Shown: positions 20,361 to 34,700 of the stretch, piece by piece
Numbering within the stretch: position 1 is the first letter of the stretch
Layout of the letters: every line of letters begins with the position of its first letter
Assembly (NCBI GenBank): GCA_963989245.1
Contig: OZ022349.1
Span: forward strand, 27,985,533-28,049,532
Source: Nansenia antarctica
Taxonomy: Eukaryota > Chordata > Actinopteri > Argentiniformes > Microstomatidae
DNA: 64,000 nucleotides
Direction of reading: 5' to 3'
The notes under the pieces: generated by a model
Told to the model about the DNA's origin: nothing
Databases searched by the model: none
The model's input: the letters and a program-made list of their open reading frames with translations, nothing else
Program-made: the position numbers and the translations under genes

Positions 20361-21848
20361 GTTCAATGAGACTAAGACAAGGGATGGAAATCCAGACATT
20401 TAAAACCTACTCCTACAACATTTAAACATCTTTTAACATAGAACAGCTTTTGCTATATTTTTTGATATTACAGTATTAATAAATTATTTCATTACCAAAT
20501 GAACAAAATGTACTCTGCTATGTCTGAGTGTCCTTTACTGTGTCAGTGATCAGAATATCAACAGTGTGGTCCTGTAGAGAAAGACTTGATAGCTCTGCAT
20601 TTTGGATTGTACATTTTGGAAAGTCATTTGGAAAGTCATTAAATACCGCTGACTGTGATCAATTCTCAAACTATCTTCAGAGGCCAATACATCTCTGTGC
20701 TTCTAGATCTGGGCCAAACAATAACATTTGAGATCAGCAAGATTTGTTTACCTCTATTTGATTAATCTCATTTTGGAAAACTAAGTAAGAGCTTTTATTC
20801 AAGTGCAGTGGGCTCATTTATTATACAGTATACAATCGTTCAATCATTTGTTATACACTATTAAAAAAAAAATCCATTCTGTTTGCAAGATAGGACTTTG
20901 ATTTCACTAACTAGTCATTTCATTTACTACACATTATTGAAAAGGGATCGCTATTCTGTAGCCGTCATCAAACATCAAAACATCTCTGTGTTTATAGATC
21001 TGGGAACAAACAATACGATTTGAAACTAGGGATGTACCTGAATACGAAAATGTTATTCAGAAAAGCATAAATAATGCAATACACATACAGTTTCTAGTTG
21101 CTCATTATTATTCTGAAAAATTTTCAATATTGACATCAACGCAATCAGTCATTATGTTTCTTAAATCAATTCATATAATTGTGGATGGCCACAAGATAAA
21201 AATGCCCATTATGTTTGCGATATATGAGTTTGATTTCACTAACTAACTAGTCATTTAATTCACTACACATTATTGACCGAGTCAGCGCAGAGCAGGCAGC
21301 GAGAACAAATTCCACCGGCTTTGGTCGTGTGACTAATAAACTATCTATCTATCTATCTATCATAAGAAATGCATTGCTTCTTTAGGGTCTTTGATGAAAA
21401 CAGTGCTTCTGATATATATAGTAAATATGTGCAAAATACTTTTCTCCTCCGAATATCTATTCACTCCATACTGTATGTGGTTCAGAGTGCACCAAATACA
21501 TCTCCTAGCGAAGGTCTCCTGAACCCCAACATGGGTGAACAACCCAAACTCTGTACAACATACACTGCTAACTACAGCCCTTCAGGTAACAATGAGTAGT
21601 TAACATTATTTGCATATAGAAATGTAGATATAACATCAAGGATTTCTATGGGTACACAGTTGAGAATGTGATGATGTAACAAACGAGGACCACACAACTG
21701 GGGTTCTAGAACCAGTTCTAGTGTAAACAACAGTGTTATGATTTAAATGACCTGCAATTCCTCTGCATAGAGCACACATTTGATTATTATCAAGAATATC
21801 CAAAGCTAAAATATTAGGGTTAGGAGAAGTTTTCTAACATAACTAAAT
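20361..21848 (+). other. PABP spacer 4/5
   Basis: 1,488 bp; AATAAA at 20478-20483. It has (CTAT)5 instead of 4, a longer A-run near 20,866, and GTAGAGAAAGAC near 20,575 where most spacers have GTAGAGAGAGAC. These variants recur in spacers 6/7 and 7/8. No gene is seen. Confidence 0.7.
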
Positions 21849-24800
21849 ATGGCCTGTATGTTGTATGTTGGAGATCTCCACCAGGATACCACTGAGACAA
21901 TGTTGGATGAGAAATTCAGCTCTGCAGGTGCAACTACCATCCGAGTGTGCAGGGACAAGATCACCCAACGATCCTTGGGGTATGCCTATGTCAACTTTCA
22001 ACAGCACGCTGATGCAGAGCTGGCTCTGGAAACGATGAACTTTGATGACCTCCAAGGAAGACCTATGCGCATCATGTGGTTTCAGCTTGACCCTTCACTG
22101 AGGAAGAGTGGGGTAGGCAATGTTTTCCTCAAGAACTTGGAGGAATCTATTGACAGCCAGGCCCTCTACGACACGTTTTCTACATTTGGAAAGGTCCTTT
22201 CCTGTAAGGTGGTTTGTGATGAGAATGGCCAATCTAAAGGCCATGCCTATGTGCAATATGAGTGCCAGGAGGCTGCTGAGAGAGCCATTAAGAGGCTGAA
22301 TGGCATGTTGTTCAATGACAAACCAGTGTTTATTGGACACTTCAAATCTAACAAAGAACGAGAGGCTGAACATGGAGCCAGGGCCAGAGAGTTCACCAAT
22401 GTGTACATAAAAAACCATGGCAAGGATATGGATGACCAAAAACTGAAGGAAAAGTTTGAAATATATGGACCAACCCAGAGAGTCCGGGTCATGACTGATG
22501 TCAAGGGTCAGTCCAGGGGTTTCGGTTTTGTTTGCTTCGAAAGGCATGAGGACGCCCAGAAGGCTGTCGACGACATGAATGGTCAGAACATCGACGGGAG
22601 AAAGGTCTACGTGGGCCGTGCCCAGAAGAGAAGAGAGCGCCAGACCGCGCTGAAGCACCGGTTTGAACACATGAAGCATGAGCGTATGACCAGATACCAG
22701 GTTTGTGGCCTCCAGTTCTCTGATACTAACACAGAAGTTTATACTATTTACACATAGTTATTGTTGATGTATTTGAGGTATGAAAAACATCTCACTAAAC
22801 AGGTTTTTTCGCTTACCAGGGTGTCAATCTGTACGTGAAGAACCTGGATGATGGCTGGGACGATGAGCGTCTGCACAGAGCGTTCACCTCCTTCGGAACG
22901 ATCACCAGTGCGAAGGTGATGATGGAAGGTCAACGCAGCAAGGGCTTCGGCTTCGTGCGCTTCTCCTCCCCCGAGGACGCCACCAAGGCCATGACTGAGA
23001 TGAACGGCCGCGTCGTGGCCAACAAGCCGTTGTATGTGGCCCTGGCCCGGAGCAGGAAGGACCACCAAGCACACCAACAGGCGTTTATCACAGAAGAGTA
23101 CAGTGTCTGCGGCATGCCCGACCTAGTCATCGACCCCTACCAGCCTGCTCCACCGTCTGGATATGTCATGGCTCCCGTTCCACAGCCCCAGACCTGTGGT
23201 GGTACTACCTACTACCTCACCAACCAGCTGGATCAACTGAGACCTCCTCCTGGCTGGGCCACCCAGAGTGTGCAACCTCAGTACTTCCAGAACATGCCCT
23301 CCTACATCATGCCTCACTACCCACAGCAGCACATGGCTCCTCCCCAGCTCCAGGTCCCCATGCAGCAGCAGCAGCAGCCTGCTTCGCTGACTGCCTCCAT
23401 GCTGGCCGCCACTCCTCCTGAGGAGCGGAAACAGCTGCTGGGTGAGTCTACTTTACGATCTTTAGATCCCCCATTAGCTATACTGTATAATAACTGTTAC
23501 TGATTTGTTTGATTCTCCATCCCTCCAGGTGAGCATCTCTTCCAACTTATCAAGGAAACTCACCCCAGTCTAGCTGCCAAGGTCACAGGGATGCTGCTGG
23601 AGATGGACAACGAAGAACTTCTCTACATGCTGGAGGCTCCAGAGTTCCTGAGCTCCAAGGTGGATGCAGCGGTCGCTGCTCTGCAGGCACACTGGTCCCA
23701 GGTCCCCATGCAGCAGCAGCAGCCTGCTTCGCTGACTGCCTCCATGCTGGCCACCACTCCTCCTGAGGAGCGGAAACAGCTGCTGGGTGAGTCTACTTTA
23801 CGATCTTTAGATCCCCCATTAGCTATACTGTATAATAACTGTTACTGATTTGTTTGATTCTCCATCCCTCCAGGTGAGCATCTCTTCCAACTTATCAAGG
23901 AAACTCACCCCAGTCTAGCTGCCAAGGTCACAGGGATGCTGCTGGAGATGGACAACGAAGAACTTCTCTACATGCTGGAGGCTCCAGAGTTCCTGAGCTC
24001 CAAGGTGGATGCAGCGGTCGCTGCGCTGCAGGCACACTGGTCCCAGGTCCCCATGCAGCAGCAGCAGCAGCAGCCTGCTTCGCTGACTGCCTCCATGCTG
24101 GCCGCCACTCCTCCTGAGGAGCGGAAACAGCTGCTGGGTGAGTCTACTTTACGATCTTTAGATCCCCCATTAGCTATAATGTATAATAACTGTTACTGAT
24201 TTGTTTGATTCTCCATCCCTCCAGGTGAGCATCTCTTCCAACTTATCAAGGAAACTCACCCCAGTCTAGCTGCCAAGGTCACAGGGATGCTGCTGGAGAT
24301 GGACAACGAAGAACTTCTCTACATGCTGGAGGCTCCAGAGTTCCTGAGCTCCAAGGTGGATGCAGCGGTCGCTGCGCTGCAGGCACACTGGTCCCAGGTC
24401 CCCATGCAGCAGCAGCAGCCTGCTTCGCTGACTGCCTCCATGCTGGCCGCCACTCCTCCTGAGGAGCGGAAACAGCTGCTGGGTGAGTCTACTTTACGAT
24501 CTTTAGATCCCCCATTAGCTATACTGTATAATAACTGTTACTGATTTGTTTGATTCTCCATCCCTCCAGGTGAGCATCTCTTCCAACTTATCAAGGAAAC
24601 TCACCCCAGTCTAGCTGCCAAGGTCACAGGGATGCTGCTGGAGATGGACAACGAAGAACTTCTCTACATGCTGGAGGCTCCAGAGTTCCTGAGCTCCAAG
24701 GTGGATGCAGCGGTCGCTGCGCTGCAGGCACACTGGTCCCAGGTCCCCATGCAGCAGCAGCCTGCTTCGCTGACTGCCTCCATGCTGGCCGCCACTCCTC

Positions 24801-26161
24801 CTGAGGAGCGGAAACAGCTGCTGGGTGAGTCTACTTTACGATCTTTAGATCCCCCATTAGCTATACTGTATAATAACTGTTACTGATTTGTTTGATTCTC
24901 CATCCCTCCAGGTGAGCATCTCTTCCAACTTATCAAGGATACTCACCCCAGTCTAGCTGCCAAGGTCACAGGGATGCTGCTGGAGATGGACAACGAAGAA
25001 CTTCTCTACATGCTGGAGGCTCCAGAGTTCCTGAGCTCCAAGGTGGATGCAGCGGTCGCTGCGCTGCAGGCACACTGGTCCCAGGTCCCCATGCAGCAGC
25101 AGCAGCAGCCTGCTTCGCTGACTGCCTCCATGCTGGCCGCCACTCCTCCTGAGGAGCGGAAACAGCTGCTGGGTGAGTCTACTTTACGATCTTTAGATCC
25201 CCCATTAGCTATACTGTATAATAACTGTTACTGATTTGTTTGATTCTCCATCCCTCCAGGTGAGCATCTCTTCCAACTTATCAAGGAAACTCACCCCAGT
25301 CTAGCTGCCAAGGTCACAGGGATGCTGCTGGAGATGGACAACGAAGAACTTCTCTACATGCTGGAGGCTCCAGAGTTCCTGAGCTCCAAGGTGGATGCAG
25401 CGGTCGCTGCGCTGCAGGCACACTGGTCCCAGGTCCCCATGCAGCAGCAGCAGCAGCCTGCTTCGCTGACTGCCTCCATGCTGGCCGCCACTCCTCCTGA
25501 GGAGCGGAAACAGCTGCTGGGTGAGTCTACTTTACAATCTTTAGATCCCCCATTAGCTATACTGTATAATAACTGTTACTGATTTGTTTGATTCTCCATC
25601 CCTCCAGGTGAGCATCTCTTCCAACTTATCAAGGAAACTCACCCCAGTCTAGCTGCCAAGGTCACAGGGATGCTGCTGGAGATGGACAACGAAGAACTTC
25701 TCTACATGCTGGAGGCTCCAGAGTTCCTGAGCTCCAAGGTGGATGCAGCGGTCGCTGCGCTGCAGGCACACTGGTCCCAGGTCCCCATGCAGCAGCAGCA
25801 GCCTGCTTCGCTGACTGCCTCCATGCTGGCCGCCACTCCTCCTGAGGAGCGGAAACAGCTGCTGGGTGAGTCTACTTTACGATCTTTAGATCCCCCATTA
25901 GCTATACTGTATAATAACTGTTACTGATTTGTTTGATTCTCCATCCCTCCAGGTGAGCATCTCTTCCAACTTATCAAGGAAACTCACCCCAGTCTAGCTG
26001 CCAAGGTCACAGGGATGCTGCTGGAGATGGACAACGAAGAACTTCTCTACATGCTGGAGGCTCCAGAGTTCCTGAGCTGCAAGGTGGATGCAGCGGTCGC
26101 TGCGCTGCAGGCACACTGGGCTAAGGAGGCTGCACAGAAGTCTGACCCCCGACCAGCTTGA
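21849..26161 (+). CDS. PABPC1-like copy 5, eight MLLE domains, 1,165 aa
   Basis: Exons are 21849-22700, 22820-23441, seven internal MLLE exons and terminal 25953-26161. All four RRMs are open with intact RNP motifs. S307T in RRM4 and R366H after it are shared with copies 7 and 8. The C-terminal half is dominated by eight MLLE domains, each with KVTGMLLEMDNEELL, separated by linkers of 3-6 Gln. In the PABP family the single MLLE recruits PAM2-motif proteins; multiple domains could bind several partners per RNA-bound molecule (inference). The terminal exon is internal-like (DAAV) with SCKVD. Intron 1 has a good acceptor (TTTTTTCGCTTACCAG). Confidence 0.85.
23529..25952 (+). repeat. MLLE exon-intron array of copy 5 (7 internal units)
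   Basis: Internal exons are 23529-23786, 23874-24137, 24225-24482, 24570-24824, 24912-25172, 25260-25520 and 25608-25865, with 4, 6, 4, 3, 5, 5 and 4 Gln. Markers: LATTPP in unit 1, TATAATG in intron 2, IKDTH (AAGGATACT) in unit 5, TTTACAATC in intron 6. The last marker matches copy 3; the earlier ones match copies 7 and 8. Confidence 0.9.
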
Positions 26162-27644
26162 GTTCAATGAGACTAAGACAAGGGATGGAAATCCAGACAT
26201 TTAAAACCTACTCCTACAACATTTAAACATCTTTTAACATAGAACAGCTTTTGCTATATTTTTTGATATTACAGTATTAATAAATTATTTCATTACCAAA
26301 TGAACAAAATGTACTCTGCTATGTCTGAGTGTCCTTTACTGTGTCAGTGATCAGAATATCAACAGTGTGGTCCTGTAGAGAGAGACTTGATAGCTCTGCA
26401 TTTTGGATTGTACATTTTGGAAAGTCATTTGGAAAGTCATTAAATACCGCTGACTGTGATCAATTCTCAAACTATCTTCAGAGGCCAATACATCTCTGTG
26501 CTTCTAGATCTGGGCCAAACAATAACATTTGAGATCAGCAAGATTTGTTTACCTCTATTTGATTAATCTCATTTTGGAAAACTAAGTAAGAGCTTTTATT
26601 CAAGTGCAGTGGGCTCATTTATTATACAGTATACAATCGTTCAATCATTTGTTATACACTATTAAAAAAAAATCCATTCTGTTTGCAAGATAGGACTTTG
26701 ATTTCACTAACTAGTTATTTCATTTACTACACATTATTGAAAAAGGATCGCTATTCTGTAGCCGTCATCAAACATCAAAACATCTCTGTGTTTATAGATC
26801 TGGGAACAAACAATACGATTTGAAACTAGGGATGTACCTGAATACGAAAATGTTATTCAGAAAAGCATAAATAATGCAATACACATACAGTTTCTAGTTG
26901 CTCATTATTATTCTGAAAAAATTTCAATATTGACATCAACGCAATCAGTCATTATGTTTCTTAAATCAATTCATATAATTGTGGATGGCCACAAGATAAA
27001 AATGCCCATTATGTTTGCGATATATGAGTTTGATTTCACTAACTAACTAGTCATTTAATTCACTACACATTATTGACCGAGTCAGCGCAGAGCAGGCAGC
27101 GAGAACAAATTCCACCGGCTTTGGTCGTGTGACTAATAAACTATCTATCTATCTATCATAAGAAATGCATTGCTTCTTTAGGGTCTTTGATGAAAACAGT
27201 GCTTCTGATATATATAGTAAATATGTGCAACATACTTTTCTCCTCCGAATATCTATTCACTCCATACTGTATGTGGTTCAGAGTGCACCAAATACATCTC
27301 CTAGCGAAGGTCTCCTGAACCCCAACATGGGTGAACAACCCAAACTCTGTACAACATACACTGCTAGCTACAGCCCTTCAGGTAACAATGAGTAGTTAAC
27401 ATTATTTGCATATAGAAATGTAGATATAACATCAAGGAGTTCTATGGGTACACAGTTGAGAATGTGATGATGTAACAAACGAGGACCACACAACTGGGGT
27501 TCTAGAACCAGTTCTAGTGTAAACAACAGTGTTATGATTTAAATGACCTGCAATTCCTCTGCATAGAGCACACATTTGATTATTATCAAGAATATCCAAA
27601 GCTAAAATATTAGGGTTAGGAGAAGTTTTCTAACATAACTAAAT
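26162..27644 (+). other. PABP spacer 5/6
   Basis: 1,483 bp; AATAAA at 26279-26284. It is a near copy of spacer 3/4 at offset 9,866 (same CTAGTTATTTC marker). No gene is seen. Confidence 0.7.
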
Positions 27645-30217
27645 ATGGCCTGTATGTTGTATGTTGGAGATCTCCACCAGGATACCACTGAGACAATGTT
27701 GGATGAGAAATTCAGCTCTGCAGGTGCAACTACCATCCGAGTGTGCAGGGACAAGATCACCCAACGATCCTTGGGGTATGCCTATGTCAACTTTCAACAG
27801 CACGCTGATGCAGAGCTTGCTCTGGAAACGATGAACTTTGATGACCTCCAAGGAAGACCTATGCGCATCATGTGGTTTCAGCTTGACCCTTCACTGAGGA
27901 AGAGTGGGGTAGGCAATGTTTTCCTCAAGAACTTGGAGGAATCTATTGACAGCCAGGCCCTCTACGACACGTTTTCTACATTTGGAAAGGTCCTTTCCTG
28001 TAAGGTGGTTTGTGATGAGAATGGCCAATCTAAAGGCCATGCCTATGTGCAATATGAGTGCCAGGAGGCTGCTGAGAGAGCCATTAAGAGGCTGAATGGC
28101 ATGCTGTTCAATGACAAACCAGTGTTTATTGGACACTTCAAATCTAACAAAGAACGAGAGGCTGAACATGGAGCCAGGGCCAGAGAGTTCACCAATGTGT
28201 ACATAAAAAACCATGGCAAGGATATGGATGACCAAAAACTGAAGGAAAAGTTTGAAATATATGGACCAACCCAGAGAGTCCGGGTCATGACTGATGTCAA
28301 GGGTCAGTCCAGGGGTTTCGGTTTTGTTTGCTTCGAAAGGCATGAGGACGCCCAGAAGGCTGTCGACGACATGAATGGTCAGAACATCGACGGGAGAAAG
28401 GTCTACGTGGGCCGTGCCCAGAAGAGAAGAGAGCGCCAGACCGCGCTGAAGCACCGGTTTGAACACATGAAGCATGAGCGTATGACCAGATACCAGGTTT
28501 GTGGCCTCCAGTTCTCTGATACTAACACAGAAGTTGATACTATTTACACATAGTTATTGTTGATGTATTTGAGGTATGAAAAACATCTCACTAAACAGGT
28601 TTTTTCGCTTACCAGGGTGTCAATCTGTACGTGAAGAACCTGGATGATGGCTGGGACGATGAGCGTCTGCACCGAGCGTTCTCCTCCTTCGGAACGATCA
28701 CCAGTGCGAAGGTGATGATGGAAGGTCAACGCAGCAAGGGCTTCGGCTTCGTGCGCTTCTCCTCCCCCGAGGACGCCACCAAGGCCATGACTGAGATGAA
28801 CGGCCGCGTCGTGGCCAACAAGCCGTTGTATGTGGCCCTGGCCCGGAGCAGGAAGGACTGCCAAGCACACCAACAGGCGTTTATCACAGAAGAGTACAGT
28901 GTCTGCGGCATGCCCGACCTAGTCATCGACCCCTACCAGCCTGCTCCACCGTCTGGATACGTCATGGCTCCCGTTCCACAGCCCCAAACCTGTGGTGGTA
29001 CTACCTACTACCTCACCAACCAGCTGGATCAACTGAGACCTCCTCCTGGCTGGGCCACCCAGAGTGTGCAACCTCAGTACTTCCAGAACATGCCCTCCTA
29101 CATCATGCCTCACTACCCACAGCAGCACATGGCTCCTCCCCAGCTCCAGGTCCCCATGCAGCAGCAGCAGCAGCCTGCTTCGCTGACTGCCTCCATGCTG
29201 GCCGCCACTCCTCCTGAGGAGCGGAAACAGCTGCTGGGTGAGTCTACTTTACGATCTTTAGATCCCCCATTAGCTATACTGTATAATAACTGTTACTGAT
29301 TTGTTTGATTCTCCATCCCTCCAGGTGAGCATCTCTTCCAACTTATCAAGGAAACTCACCCCAGTCTAGCTGCCAAGGTCACAGGGATGCTGCTGGAGAT
29401 GGACAACGAAGAACTTCTCTACATGCTGGAGGCTCCAGAGTTCCTGAGCTCCAAGGTGGATGCAGCGGTCGCTGCGCGGCAGGGACACTGGTCCCAGGTC
29501 CCCATGCAGCAGCAGCAGCAGCCTGCTTCGCTGACTGCCTCCATGCTGGCCGCCACTCCTCCTGAGGAGCGGAAACAGCTGCTGGGTGAGTCTACTTTAC
29601 GATCTTTAGATCCCCCATTAGCTATACTGTATAATAACTGTTACTGATTTGTTTGATTCTCCATCCCTCCAGGTGAGCATCTCTTCCAACTTATCAAGGA
29701 AACTCACCCCAGTCTAGCTGCCAAGGTCACAGGGATGCTGCTGGAGATGGACAACGAAGAACTTCTCTACATGCAGGAGGCTCCAGAGTTCCTGAGCTCC
29801 AAGGTGGATGCAGCGGTCGCTGCGCTGCAGGCACACTGGTCCCAGGTCCCCATGCAGCAGCAGCAGCCTGCTTCGCTGACTGCCTCCATGCTGGCCGCCA
29901 CTCCTCCTGAGGAGCGGAAACAGCTGCTGGGTGAGTCTACTTTACGATCTTTAGATCCCCCATTAGCTATACTGTATAATAACTGTTACTGATTTGTTTG
30001 ATTCTCCATCCCTTCAGGTGAGCATCTCTTCCAACTTATCAAGGAAACTCACCCCAGTCTAGCTGCCAAGGTCACAGGGATGCTGCTGGAGATGGACAAC
30101 GAAGAACTTCTCTACATGCTGGAGGCTCCAGAGTTCCTGAGCTCCAAGGTGGATGATGCGGTCGCTGCGCTGCAGGCACACTGGGCTAAGGAGGCTGCAC
30201 AGAAGTCTGACCCCTGA
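27645..30217 (+). CDS. PABPC1-like copy 6, three MLLE domains, 730 aa
   Basis: Exons are 27645-28496, 28616-29237, 29325-29585, 29673-29930 and 30018-30217. It is the 9,866-bp duplicate of copy 4, with the same R366C, ARQGHW, YMQEAPE, CCCTTCAG acceptor and early TGA (30215-30217). At protein level I see no difference from copy 4. Complete RRM1-4 and three MLLE domains make it a plausible functional poly(A)-binding protein if transcribed. Confidence 0.85.
29325..30017 (+). repeat. MLLE exon-intron array of copy 6 (2 internal units)
   Basis: Units at 29325-29585 and 29673-29930 carry the copy 4 markers. The segment from here through the third internal unit of copy 7 is itself duplicated 5,111 bp downstream. 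Confidence 0.9.
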
Positions 30218-30226
30218 CCAGCTTGA

Positions 30227-31714
30227 GTTCAATGAGACTAAGACAAGGGATGGAAATCCAGACATTTAAAACCTACTCCTACAACATTTAAACATCTTTT
30301 AACATAGAACAGCTTTTGCTATATTTTTTGATATTACAGTATTAATAAATTATTTCATTACCAAATGAACAAAATGTACTCTGCTATGTCTGAGTGTCCT
30401 TTACTGTGTCAGTGATCAGAATATCAACAGTGTGGTCCTGTAGAGAAAGACTTGATAGCTCTGCATTTTGGATTGTACATTTTGGAAAGTCATTTGGAAA
30501 GTCATTAAATACCGCTGACTGTGATCAATTCTCAAACTATCTTCAGAGGCCAATACATCTCTGTGCTTCTAGATCTGGGCCAAACAATAACATTTGAGAT
30601 CAGCAAGATTTGTTTACCTCTATTTGATTAATCTCATTTTGGAAAACTAAGTAAGAGCTTTTATTCAAGTGCAGTGGGCTCATTTATTATACAGTATACA
30701 ATCGTTCAATCATTTGTTATACACTATTAAAAAAAAAATCCATTCTGTTTGCAAGATAGGACTTTGATTTCACTAACTAGTCATTTCATTTACTACACAT
30801 TATTGAAAAGGGATCGCTATTCTGTAGCCGTCATCAAACATCAAAACATCTCTGTGTTTATAGATCTGGGAACAAACAATACGATTTGAAACTAGGGATG
30901 TACCTGAATACGAAAATGTTATTCAGAAAAGCATAAATAATGCAATACACATACAGTTTCTAGTTGCTCATTATTATTCTGAAAAATTTTCAATATTGAC
31001 ATCAACGCAATCAGTCATTATGTTTCTTAAATCAATTCATATAATTGTGGATGGCCACAAGATAAAAATGCCCATTATGTTTGCGATATATGAGTTTGAT
31101 TTCACTAACTAACTAGTCATTTAATTCACTACACATTATTGACCGAGTCAGCGCAGAGCAGGCAGCGAGAACAAATTCCACCGGCTTTGGTCGTGTGACT
31201 AATAAACTATCTATCTATCTATCTATCATAAGAAATGCATTGCTTCTTTAGGGTCTTTGATGAAAACAGTGCTTCTGATATATATAGTAAATATGTGCAA
31301 AATACTTTTCTCCTCCGAATATCTATTCACTCCATACTGTATGTGGTTCAGAGTGCACCAAATACATCTCCTAGCGAAGGTCTCCTGAACCCCAACATGG
31401 GTGAACAACCCAAACTCTGTACAACATACACTGCTAACTACAGCCCTTCAGGTAACAATGAGTAGTTAACATTATTTGCATATAGAAATGTAGATATAAC
31501 ATCAAGGATTTCTATGGGTACACAGTTGAGAATGTGATGATGTAACAAACGAGGACCACACAACTGGGGTTCTAGAACCAGTTCTAGTGTAAACAACAGT
31601 GTTATGATTTAAATGACCTGCAATTCCTCTGCATAGAGCACACATTTGATTATTATCAAGAATATCCAAAGCTAAAATATTAGGGTTAGGAGAAGTTTTC
31701 TAACATAACTAAAT
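30227..31714 (+). other. PABP spacer 6/7
   Basis: 1,488 bp; AATAAA at 30344-30349. It is a near copy of spacer 4/5 with (CTAT)5 and GTAGAGAAAGAC. No gene is seen. Confidence 0.7.
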
Positions 31715-34700
31715 ATGGCCTGTATGTTGTATGTTGGAGATCTCCACCAGGATACCACTGAGACAATGTTGGATGAGAAATTCAGCTCTGCAGGTGCAAC
31801 TACCATCCGAGTGTGCAGGGACAAGATCACCCAACGATCCTTGGGGTATGCCTATGTCAACTTTCAACAGCACGCTGATGCAGAGCTGGCTCTGGAAACG
31901 ATGAACTTTGATGACCTCCAAGGAAGACCTATGCGCATCATGTGGTTTCAGCTTGACCCTTCACTGAGGAAGAGTGGGGTAGGCAATGTTTTCCTCAAGA
32001 ACTTGGAGGAATCTATTGACAGCCAGGCCCTCTACGACACGTTTTCTACATTTGGAAAGGTCCTTTCCTGTAAGGTGGTTTGTGATGAGAATGGCCAATC
32101 TAAAGGCCATGCCTATGTGCAATATGAGTGCCAGGAGGCTGCTGAGAGAGCCATTAAGAGGCTGAATGGCATGTTGTTCAATGACAAACCAGTGTTTATT
32201 GGACACTTCAAATCTAACAAAGAACGAGAGGCTGAACATGGAGCCAGGGCCAGAGAGTTCACCAATGTGTACATAAAAAACCATGGCAAGGATATGGATG
32301 ACCAAAAACTGAAGGAAAAGTTTGAAATATATGGACCAACCCAGAGAGTCCGGGTCATGACTGATGTCAAGGGTCAGTCCAGGGGTTTCGGTTTTGTTTG
32401 CTTCGAAAGGCATGAGGACGCCCAGAAGGCTGTCGACGACATGAATGGTCAGAACATCGACGGGAGAAAGGTCTACGTGGGCCGTGCCCAGAAGAGAAGA
32501 GAGCGCCAGACCGCGCTGAAGCACCGGTTTGAACACATGAAGCATGAGCGTATGACCAGATACCAGGTTTGTGGCCTCCAGTTCTCTGATACTAACACAG
32601 AAGTTTATACTATTTACACATAGTTATTGTTGATGTATTTGAGGTATGAAAAACATCTCACTAAACAGGTTTTTTCGCTTACCAGGGTGTCAATCTGTAC
32701 GTGAAGAACCTGGATGATGGCTGGGACGATGAGCGTCTGCACAGAGCGTTCACCTCCTTCGGAACGATCACCAGTGCGAAGGTGATGATGGAAGGTCAAC
32801 GCAGCAAGGGCTTCGGCTTCGTGCGCTTCTCCTCCCCCGAGGACGCCACCAAGGCCATGACTGAGATGAACGGCCGCGTCGTGGCCAACAAGCCGTTGTA
32901 TGTGGCCCTGGCCCGGAGCAGGAAGGACCACCAAGCACACCAACAGGCGTTTATCACAGAAGAGTACAGTGTCTGCGGCATGCCCGACCTAGTCATCGAC
33001 CCCTACCAGCCTGCTCCACCGTCTGGATATGTCATGGCTCCCGTTCCACAGCCCCAGACCTGTGGTGGTACTACCTACTACCTCACCAACCAGCTGGATC
33101 AACTGAGACCTCCTCCTGGCTGGGCCACCCAGAGTGTGCAACCTCAGTACTTCCAGAACATGCCCTCCTACATCATGCCTCACTACCCACAGCAGCACAT
33201 GGCTCCTCCCCAGCTCCAGGTCCCCATGCAGCAGCAGCAGCAGCCTGCTTCGCTGACTGCCTCCATGCTGGCCGCCACTCCTCCTGAGGAGCGGAAACAG
33301 CTGCTGGGTGAGTCTACTTTACGATCTTTAGATCCCCCATTAGCTATACTGTATAATAACTGTTACTGATTTGTTTGATTCTCCATCCCTCCAGGTGAGC
33401 ATCTCTTCCAACTTATCAAGGAAACTCACCCCAGTCTAGCTGCCAAGGTCACAGGGATGCTGCTGGAGATGGACAACGAAGAACTTCTCTACATGCTGGA
33501 GGCTCCAGAGTTCCTGAGCTCCAAGGTGGATGCAGCGGTCGCTGCTCTGCAGGCACACTGGTCCCAGGTCCCCATGCAGCAGCAGCAGCCTGCTTCGCTG
33601 ACTGCCTCCATGCTGGCCACCACTCCTCCTGAGGAGCGGAAACAGCTGCTGGGTGAGTCTACTTTACGATCTTTAGATCCCCCATTAGCTATACTGTATA
33701 ATAACTGTTACTGATTTGTTTGATTCTCCATCCCTCCAGGTGAGCATCTCTTCCAACTTATCAAGGAAACTCACCCCAGTCTAGCTGCCAAGGTCACAGG
33801 GATGCTGCTGGAGATGGACAACGAAGAACTTCTCTACATGCTGGAGGCTCCAGAGTTCCTGAGCTCCAAGGTGGATGCAGCGGTCGCTGCGCTGCAGGCA
33901 CACTGGTCCCAGGTCCCCATGCAGCAGCAGCAGCAGCAGCCTGCTTCGCTGACTGCCTCCATGCTGGCCGCCACTCCTCCTGAGGAGCGGAAACAGCTGC
34001 TGGGTGAGTCTACTTTACGATCTTTAGATCCCCCATTAGCTATAATGTATAATAACTGTTACTGATTTGTTTGATTCTCCATCCCTCCAGGTGAGCATCT
34101 CTTCCAACTTATCAAGGAAACTCACCCCAGTCTAGCTGCCAAGGTCACAGGGATGCTGCTGGAGATGGACAACGAAGAACTTCTCTACATGCTGGAGGCT
34201 CCAGAGTTCCTGAGCTCCAAGGTGGATGCAGCGGTCGCTGCGCTGCAGGCACACTGGTCCCAGGTCCCCATGCAGCAGCAGCAGCCTGCTTCGCTGACTG
34301 CCTCCATGCTGGCCGCCACTCCTCCTGAGGAGCGGAAACAGCTGCTGGGTGAGTCTACTTTACGATCTTTAGATCCCCCATTAGCTATACTGTATAATAA
34401 CTGTTACTGATTTGTTTGATTCTCCATCCCTCCAGGTGAGCATCTCTTCCAACTTATCAAGGAAACTCACCCCAGTCTAGCTGCCAAGGTCACAGGGATG
34501 CTGCTGGAGATGGACAACGAAGAACTTCTCTACATGCTGGAGGCTCCAGAGTTCCTGAGCTCCAAGGTGGATGCAGCGGTCGCTGCGCGGCAGGGACACT
34601 GGTCCCAGGTCCCCATGCAGCAGCAGCAGCAGCCTGCTTCGCTGACTGCCTCCATGCTGGCCGCCACTCCTCCTGAGGAGCGGAAACAGCTGCTGGGTGA

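Larger units (their letters stand above)
15074..34582 (+). repeat. Tandem segmental duplication, period 9,866 bp
   Basis: Positions about 15,074-24,716 reappear 9,866 bp further on at 24,940-34,582. Gene starts (17779/27645, 21849/31715), exon positions, early stop codons and private variants all match at this offset. It duplicates the copy 3 tail, copy 4 and most of copy 5 into the copy 5 tail, copy 6 and most of copy 7. Both limits fall within MLLE units: left of 15,074 the Gln count differs, and AAGGAAACT at 15,073 faces AAGGATACT at 24,939. Confidence 0.85.
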